A model generated the notes under the pieces. The model was not told the DNA's origin. It made no database searches and worked only from the letters and a program-made list of their open reading frames with translations. Of a DNA stretch of 41,765 bases, positions 37,583 through 41,765 are shown in pieces. The stretch is from a virus: the IMG/VR virus record IMGVR_UViG_3300050821_000824, positions 1-41,765 of that record; one strand, written 5' to 3'. A program made the translations under genes and the position numbers. How positions within the stretch are numbered: the first letter of the stretch is position 1; each line of letters begins with the position of its first letter.

Positions 37583-37746
37583 ACGACAGCAGACTTCAGC
37601 GGGCACTCACCCTGCTCCAGGACGCCAAGGGTCTACTGAATGCACTCGCAGAAGAGTTGCCAGAGTCTCCCGACCGCACAACATTATGGCTGTCCAGCGA
37701 CGGAATCGCCCGCTCCGTCAGTGGCATCAAGGCGGTGATGAAGTGA
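37579..37746 (+). CDS. 55-residue early protein
   Basis: GTG overlapping the previous stop; the stop overlaps the exonuclease GTG. A helical start (NDSRLQRALTLLQDAKGLLN) then LWLSSDGIARSVSGIKAVMK. Function unknown. Confidence 0.55.
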   Translation: MNDSRLQRALTLLQDAKGLLNALAEELPESPDRTTLWLSSDGIARSVSGIKAVMK

Positions 37747-38552
37747 CGCTCACCAGCTACCCCAACGTCGAACAACGCAGCGACGAATGGTTCAACCAGA
37801 GACGCGGACTCGTCACGGCATCGGTCGTCGGCAGCCTCATCTCCATCGGACGCCAAACCGCAGCCGACTTCGACTGCCCCGAATGCGCCGCAGCCGTGGC
37901 ATTCCCGTGCATCGGTAAACGTGGCGGCGAACTCAAGCAGATGCACACCGAACGCGCCGACTACGCACGGAAGAACGGGAAGTTGGTCATCGAGCCGGCG
38001 AGTAACACTGAATCGCTAGCCACCACAGAGCGCCTGGTTGCCGAGCGAATCACCGGATACACCGAGCAGACGCCGTTGTCAGATGCCATGTGGCGCGGGG
38101 TAACTGACGAACCGCTCGCCAGGGCCTTCTATGCCGAACATCACGCACCAGTCAATGAAGTCGGTTTCATGGTCGAAGATCGCTGGGGATTCCGGATTGG
38201 CTACTCGCCCGATGGCTTGGTCGGTGACGTGGGCCTCATTGAAGTGAAGTCCCGGAATCAGCGGCTTCAGTTACGCGCCGTCCTGGATGGCACCGTGCCG
38301 ACCGAGCATATGGCTCAACTTCAAACGGGACTTCTGGTGTCTGGTCGTCAGTGGATCGACTACATCAGTTGGTCGGGCGGCATGAAGTTCTGGGTGAAAC
38401 GCGTGTATCCGCAACGTGATTGGTTCATCGCGATCGTGAAGGCTGTCGCCAAGTTCGAGCAGGCGGCACCGGAGTTGATGCGCCAGTACGACGAGGCTAC
38501 CGAGGGCCTGCCCATGACCGAGCGCCGAGTTGATGAAGAGATGGTGGTTTGA
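37743..38552 (+). CDS. YqaJ-type recombination exonuclease with zinc-finger insertion
   Basis: 269 residues. The YqaJ/lambda-Exo nuclease fold is visible: QRSDEWFNQRRGLVTASVVG, then LATTERLVAERITGYTEQTP, a GYSPDGLVG segment with Asp157, and IEVKSRN with Glu167-x-Lys169, the catalytic PD-(D/E)xK residues. Between the first two segments lies an insertion (about 42-75) with Cys45-x2-Cys48-x7-Cys56-x11-His68, matching the phage DNA-binding zinc-finger pattern (CPEC...PC...MHTER). The enzyme would resect double-stranded ends for recombination with the partner at 39258. Confidence 0.82.
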   Translation: MTLTSYPNVEQRSDEWFNQRRGLVTASVVGSLISIGRQTAADFDCPECAAAVAFPCIGKRGGELKQMHTERADYARKNGKLVIEPASNTESLATTERLVAERITGYTEQTPLSDAMWRGVTDEPLARAFYAEHHAPVNEVGFMVEDRWGFRIGYSPDGLVGDVGLIEVKSRNQRLQLRAVLDGTVPTEHMAQLQTGLLVSGRQWIDYISWSGGMKFWVKRVYPQRDWFIAIVKAVAKFEQAAPELMRQYDEATEGLPMTERRVDEEMVV

Positions 38553-38553
38553 A

Positions 38554-39255
38554 ATGGAAGACGAAATTTGGCGGCCACTGCCGGAATACGAAGGCTCCTA
38601 CGAGGTTTCCAGCCTCGGCAGGGTTCGGTCGCTAGCCAGAATTGATAGTCGCGGTCGTCGGATTCGGGCGCGCCTCCTAAGTCAGTGGCCGCATCCGACC
38701 GGGCATCTCTATACGAAGTTGTCTCTCAACGGAAATAGCCGATTGTGCAAAGTTCACCGCCTGGTCCTGCTCGCGTTCGTAGGTCCCCCTCCAGCTGGAT
38801 GTGAAGCACTCCATGGCGATGGGAATCCGGCGAACAACCGGATCGAGAACCTTTCGTGGGGAACGCGGTCGGAAAACATGTACGACAGGGTGCGGCATGG
38901 AACCCACCCGATGTCTATGAAAACGCATTGCCCGCAAGGCCATCCGTACGATGATGCAAACACCTACATCACCCGCGATGGCAAGCGCCGGATGTGCCGG
39001 ACCTGCCTGCGCGACAGGAACCTGGCAACTCGACAAGCCCGAGGCATTCCCCGCCCCAAGGTAGCCAGAACCCACTGCAAGCAAGGGCACCCTTTAACTC
39101 CCGACAACATATACACATCGAGTGGGTATCTGGCTTGTAAGACCTGCATCAAAGCTGCTTCGGCACTTAGACATCGGAACCTGAGCAGGGAATCTGCGGA
39201 TGCAAAGAACGCCCGGCGACGTGCGCGGCGGGCTGCCGCAAGGAAGGCGGCCTAA
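38554..39255 (+). CDS. NUMOD4-HNH homing endonuclease
   Basis: 233 residues. NUMOD4 motif at the start (EIWRPLPEYEGSYEVSSLGR), HNH_3 core (CKVHRLVLLAFVGPPPAGCE, ALHGDGNPANNRIENLSWGT), then two copies of a zinc-type motif C-x2-GHP...N-x-Y...C-x2-C (about 117-147 and 170-200), and a basic tail (ARRRARRAAARKAA). I use the ATG at 38554 because NUMOD4 begins directly after it. It sits between the exonuclease and its likely partner, a typical mobile-gene insertion. It may cut phage genomes that lack it. Confidence 0.82.
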   Translation: MEDEIWRPLPEYEGSYEVSSLGRVRSLARIDSRGRRIRARLLSQWPHPTGHLYTKLSLNGNSRLCKVHRLVLLAFVGPPPAGCEALHGDGNPANNRIENLSWGTRSENMYDRVRHGTHPMSMKTHCPQGHPYDDANTYITRDGKRRMCRTCLRDRNLATRQARGIPRPKVARTHCKQGHPLTPDNIYTSSGYLACKTCIKAASALRHRNLSRESADAKNARRRARRAAARKAA

Positions 39256-39257
39256 CC

Positions 39258-39842
39258 GTGGACATGTCGGAAACCATCGCTGCGGATTCGACGCAGATAA
39301 ATGCAGTAGATCTGGCGATCCCGGTGACTGTGACAATCACAGGATCGTCCAAGGGTCCTGACGCTAAGCAGCCGGTGAACCTCGAAGTCGCCGAGTTTCC
39401 GGGGCGCGTATATCGGCCGTGCAAATCAATGCGCCGGTTGATCATGGAGGCGTGGGGCAAGGATTCGAACACGTATGTGGGTCGTCGGATCACGCTCTAC
39501 AACGACAAGCGTGTCCAGTTCGGTAACAGTGCGACCGGTGGCATACGCATCAAGGCTCTCTCGGACATCGTCAAACCGTTCACGTCGACGCAGATGGAGT
39601 CGCAGCGCAAGTACGTGACATACGCGGTCGAGAAGCTCCGCGACGCACCAGCCGCACCCGCCCCGATCACCACCGATGACGATGCTGTCGACTTTGCGCG
39701 TGCGATTGCCGAGTCCGCCACGTTGCAGGCGCTCGAAAAGGTTCGTGCTGATTTGAAGGCTGTGAATTTGGGTTCTCATGCGGTCAAGTTGCGGGCCGCG
39801 TGGAGTGAACGCAAAGCCGAGATCGAAGGCGGGACAGCATGA
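39258..39842 (+). CDS. Probable recombination partner or DNA-binding protein
   Basis: 194 residues. The N-terminal 110 residues form a beta-rich, possibly OB-like domain (DLAIPVTVTITGSSKGPDAK, VNLEVAEFPGRVYRPCKSMR, YVGRRITLYNDKRVQFGNSA, GIRIKALSDIVKPF). The C-terminal half is helical (DFARAIAESATLQALEKVRA). Similar proteins accompany YqaJ exonucleases in actinophages. A single-strand binding or annealing role is inferred from this partnership and is not proved. The start could be GTG 39258 or ATG 39264. Confidence 0.5.
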   Translation: MDMSETIAADSTQINAVDLAIPVTVTITGSSKGPDAKQPVNLEVAEFPGRVYRPCKSMRRLIMEAWGKDSNTYVGRRITLYNDKRVQFGNSATGGIRIKALSDIVKPFTSTQMESQRKYVTYAVEKLRDAPAAPAPITTDDDAVDFARAIAESATLQALEKVRADLKAVNLGSHAVKLRAAWSERKAEIEGGTA

Positions 39843-39985
39843 CTGGCGGAAATTCGGAGCCCTGCGGGTACGAGCACGAATACGAAGGCTACGTGTTCTT
39901 ATGTCCGTACTTGTCTAACGAAGAACACGTACACGCGCCCGAGGGTCAGCCCCCGTATGCCAACTATGTAGACGAGGTTTGTTAG
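39839..39985 (+). CDS. 48-residue acidic protein
   Basis: ATG overlapping the previous stop. Acidic and aromatic (EPCGYEHEYEGYVFLCPYLS, APEGQPPYANYVDEVC) with three Cys and several His, possibly metal-binding. It ends directly before the next ATG. Confidence 0.5.
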   Translation: MTGGNSEPCGYEHEYEGYVFLCPYLSNEEHVHAPEGQPPYANYVDEVC

Positions 39986-40294
39986 ATGAGTTTGCAACAG
40001 AAGTTCCGTAAGAAGCCAGTCGAAATCGAAGCGATGCAGTACGACGGGAAAAACTCGGCGAGACCAATCATCGACTGGGTTCTAGCCAACGGCGGAACGG
40101 CCCGCTACATCTGCTCCGATACCGAACGGTGCATTAAGAACGCGGGCGACTGCCCACATTACATCGGGATCAAGACGCTCGAGGGAACGATGCGTGCGAC
40201 CATCGGCGACTGGATTATTCGCGGCGTAAAGGGCGAATTCTACCCATGCAAACCAGACATCTTCGCCGCCACCTACGACCCGGTGGTGTCATGA
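39986..40294 (+). CDS. Conserved phage protein (GDWIIRG...[11 protein letters not shown] type)
   Basis: 102 residues. The sequence [14 protein letters not shown], then [20 protein letters not shown] and [16 protein letters not shown], is a pattern recognised in many phage and prophage hypothetical proteins. Function is unknown. The ATG immediately follows the upstream TAG, and the stop overlaps the next ATG. Confidence 0.7.
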   Translation: MSLQQKFRKKPVEIEAMQYDGKNSARPIIDWVLANGGTARYICSDTERCIKNAGDCPHYIGIKTLEGTMRATIGDWIIRGVKGEFYPCKPDIFAATYDPVVS

Positions 40295-40464
40295 CCGCCG
40301 ACCTGTCCAACCCGACCGATCCTGCTGTCCTGGATGCCCTGACCCGAACCTGCTGCATCTGCCAGGTCGATCCGGACAACTGGTGTGCGCGGCCTGATGG
40401 TGGCCCGTTCATCGAATCAGCGCGCGGGCAGATTGTGCACGACGGAAGAACGGCACTGACGTGA
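40291..40464 (+). CDS. 57-residue phage zinc-finger protein
   Basis: ATG overlapping the previous stop. Cys21-x2-Cys24-x7-Cys32 followed by His50 and Arg53 resembles the phage DNA-binding zinc-finger group. The C-x2-C-x7-C spacing is identical to that of the insertion in the YqaJ exonuclease. Probably a small DNA-binding protein. Confidence 0.62.
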   Translation: MTADLSNPTDPAVLDALTRTCCICQVDPDNWCARPDGGPFIESARGQIVHDGRTALT

Positions 40465-40640
40465 GTGACCAACCTGTAGACCTCTGGATCGGGCCGCCTC
40501 CATACCGGCACGTTGTCTGGCGCGGAGACCCCGACTTCTGCCCTCACGGCGGATTGAATGCTTGTCCATCCTGCGCCGACCTCGACGCCTACGAAGCCGA
40601 GGCGATGCGCAGATTCATTGCAGGAGAGCCCAGACCATGA
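40461..40640 (+). CDS. 59-residue Cys/His protein
   Basis: GTG overlapping the previous stop. Contains FCPHGGLNACPSC, a likely zinc knuckle, followed by an acidic helix (ADLDAYEAEAMRRFIAGE). The stop overlaps the next ATG. Function unknown. Confidence 0.58.
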   Translation: MSDQPVDLWIGPPPYRHVVWRGDPDFCPHGGLNACPSCADLDAYEAEAMRRFIAGEPRP

Positions 40641-40888
40641 CCACCGCTGCCCGTCTCGACTGGAAACCCGCATCCCCACACCTATGGCACGCGACTGGTG
40701 TTCGTGGCCGCTACAAGATCGTGCGCGTCGACCCCAACGCCTGGACCCTGTACGGCACCGAACCCGGCGGCTTGACGATGATGTCGATGCCCGCCACTGG
40801 AATCGCCTGCGACAGTTTGCACGCCGCACAGTTACGCGCCGAACGGGTTGATCGCGAACCACCCTGCGGTGAGATGTCAGGTTGCTAG
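40637..40888 (+). CDS. 83-residue early protein
   Basis: ATG overlapping the previous stop. The start (TTAARLDWKPASPHLWHATG) continues with VRGRYKIVRVDPNAWTLYGT, a short beta-rich protein of a type seen often in actinophage early regions. Function unknown. Confidence 0.58.
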   Translation: MTTAARLDWKPASPHLWHATGVRGRYKIVRVDPNAWTLYGTEPGGLTMMSMPATGIACDSLHAAQLRAERVDREPPCGEMSGC

Positions 40889-40890
40889 AG

Positions 40891-41082
40891 ATGCCCAATC
40901 ACCCCTACCCGCAACCCATCCCACACGAACCCGGCTACAGCTGGAACCTCGGCGTCTGCACCATCTGCCGCCACACATGGTTCTACCAACATGATCACAG
41001 CGACTACATGATCATCACCCGCATCTGCCCCACGTGCATACCGAAAGTTGCTGCGGGGCAAGCGGGAAGGAGAAGCGCATGA
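40891..41082 (+). CDS. 63-residue zinc-ribbon protein
   Basis: I use the ATG at 40891; a TTG at 40882 is also possible and would overlap the previous gene. Two Cys pairs (VCTICRHTWFY and RICPTCIPK) separated by about 20 residues suggest a zinc ribbon. Function unknown. It overlaps the methyltransferase start by 4 bases. Confidence 0.58.
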   Translation: MPNHPYPQPIPHEPGYSWNLGVCTICRHTWFYQHDHSDYMIITRICPTCIPKVAAGQAGRRSA

Positions 41083-41762
41083 GACCGCTCTTGCTTGATC
41101 TCTATTGCGGGGCCGGCGGAAGCGCAGTTGGTTACCATCGCGCCGGCTTCGATGTTGTAGGCGTTGATATCAACCCACAACCAAACTACCCATTCGAGTT
41201 CCATCAAGGAGATGCGCTCGAGTTTCTACATACACACGGCGCCGAGTTCGCAGCCCAACACGCAAGCCCACCCTGCCATGACCACTCGACCGTGTCCGGC
41301 AGGGACCGCAAGGTCAACGGCATGAAGGGTACCGGACATCTGCTGGACGCCACTATCAAAGCCCTTTCCGAAGCCTCTGGGGTGTGGGTCGTGGAGAATG
41401 TCGCGACAGCCCAATTTCCTCCTGACGTCCACCGAGTCCAGCTGTGCGGTTCGAGTTTTGGTCTCGATCTGCGTCGGCATCGCTGGTTCGCGTCGAACAT
41501 TGGTGTGCTCGCGCCACGGTGCGACCACTCATGGCAGAAGCCCCGATTCCGCAGCCTGGATTCGCGCATGGTTGCGAAAGGAAAGCTCGCCTGTGTTGTC
41601 GGCGTTCACGGAAATATTCAATACGCGGGCGAATCTGAGCTACGGAAGAAAGCCATGGGCATCGACTGGATGACCAACGCAGAGCTTTCCCAGGCCATCC
41701 CGCCGGCGTACACCGAGTACATCGGCGCACAACTGATCCAGGTGTGCGAGGTGGCCGCATGA
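41079..41762 (+). CDS. Cytosine-C5 DNA methyltransferase (Dcm family)
   Basis: 227 residues, short for the family. Motif I is clear (LLLDLYCGAGGSAVGYHRAG, then VVGVDI), followed by an aspartate in FHQGDALEF, catalytic Cys66 in the PPC motif (ASPPCHDHS), ENV in motif VI (VWVVENVATA) and a motif VIII-like LRRHRWFAS. It probably methylates phage DNA as protection from host restriction. The target-recognition region between motifs VIII and IX is short. GGAAGGAG ribosome site. The stop overlaps an ATG at 41759 that starts another gene cut by the window end. Confidence 0.8.
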   Translation: MRPLLLDLYCGAGGSAVGYHRAGFDVVGVDINPQPNYPFEFHQGDALEFLHTHGAEFAAQHASPPCHDHSTVSGRDRKVNGMKGTGHLLDATIKALSEASGVWVVENVATAQFPPDVHRVQLCGSSFGLDLRRHRWFASNIGVLAPRCDHSWQKPRFRSLDSRMVAKGKLACVVGVHGNIQYAGESELRKKAMGIDWMTNAELSQAIPPAYTEYIGAQLIQVCEVAA

Positions 41763-41765
41763 CGA

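Overview
The window reads as about 42 kb of a temperate, long-tailed (siphovirus-type) phage or prophage of a mycolic-acid-containing actinobacterium, most likely Mycobacterium. The evidence is the high G+C coding with many GTG starts and 4-bp stop/start overlaps, a lysin B (mycolyl-arabinogalactan esterase) beside an amidase-type lysin A, a DUF732 secreted protein (a family typical of mycobacteria), and an attachment site built on the 3' end of a tRNA. No ribosomal RNA, intact tRNA, insertion sequence or CRISPR array was seen. I cannot tell a free phage from an integrated prophage, but the apparently intact attP next to int suggests a circularised or virion genome.

Layout. 1-6200: head genes in order (portal, cut at the left edge; ClpP-type prohead protease with a nested scaffold; decoration protein; major capsid protein; head-tail connectors; tail terminator), closed by a hairpin terminator. 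6241-23415: major tail protein with Ig-like repeats, two tail assembly chaperone frames joined by a probable +1 frameshift, a 1575-residue tape measure with an embedded peptidase-like domain, and a run of minor tail and tail-tip proteins interrupted by an HNH endonuclease. 23423-27176: lysis cassette (DUF1003 membrane protein, HNH-like protein, lysin A with a nested amidase start, lysin B, three small membrane proteins), ending in a strong terminator. 27259-28561: three likely lysogeny-expressed cargo genes (exported HNH nuclease, DUF4236 membrane protein, secreted four-cysteine protein). 28600-30037: attP and tyrosine integrase. 30515-31554: divergent immunity switch (leftward repressor, rightward Cro-like regulator from a strong promoter) with repeated operator-like sites. 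31611-41765: early genes, mostly small and translationally coupled: Rha/KilAC antirepressor, excisionase-like protein, two genes with unusually uniform internal DNA repeats, a pentapeptide-repeat protein, the DUF732 protein, a YqaJ exonuclease with an inserted zinc finger and its partner, an HNH homing endonuclease, several zinc-binding micro-proteins and a cytosine-C5 methyltransferase.

How it may work together: the repressor holds down the rightward promoter. The motif T[GC]G[AG]CACCA[AGC] occurs three times in the repressor/Cro interval and again at the presumed start points of two small leftward genes (31808-32104 and 32368-32607). Those two genes lie antisense inside rightward reading frames and share a 44-bp leader layout. 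This looks like a small repressor regulon.

The least expected structures are: (1) that operator family with the two antisense genes; (2) a stem-loop with the same geometry but different sequence (7-9 bp, 1x1 mismatch, 2-3 bp, 7-nt loop) just upstream of the GAAAGG ribosome site of three unrelated genes; (3) an uninterrupted array of 40 hexanucleotides drawn from only three types, and close by a 21-unit pentapeptide array with the same kind of uniformity.
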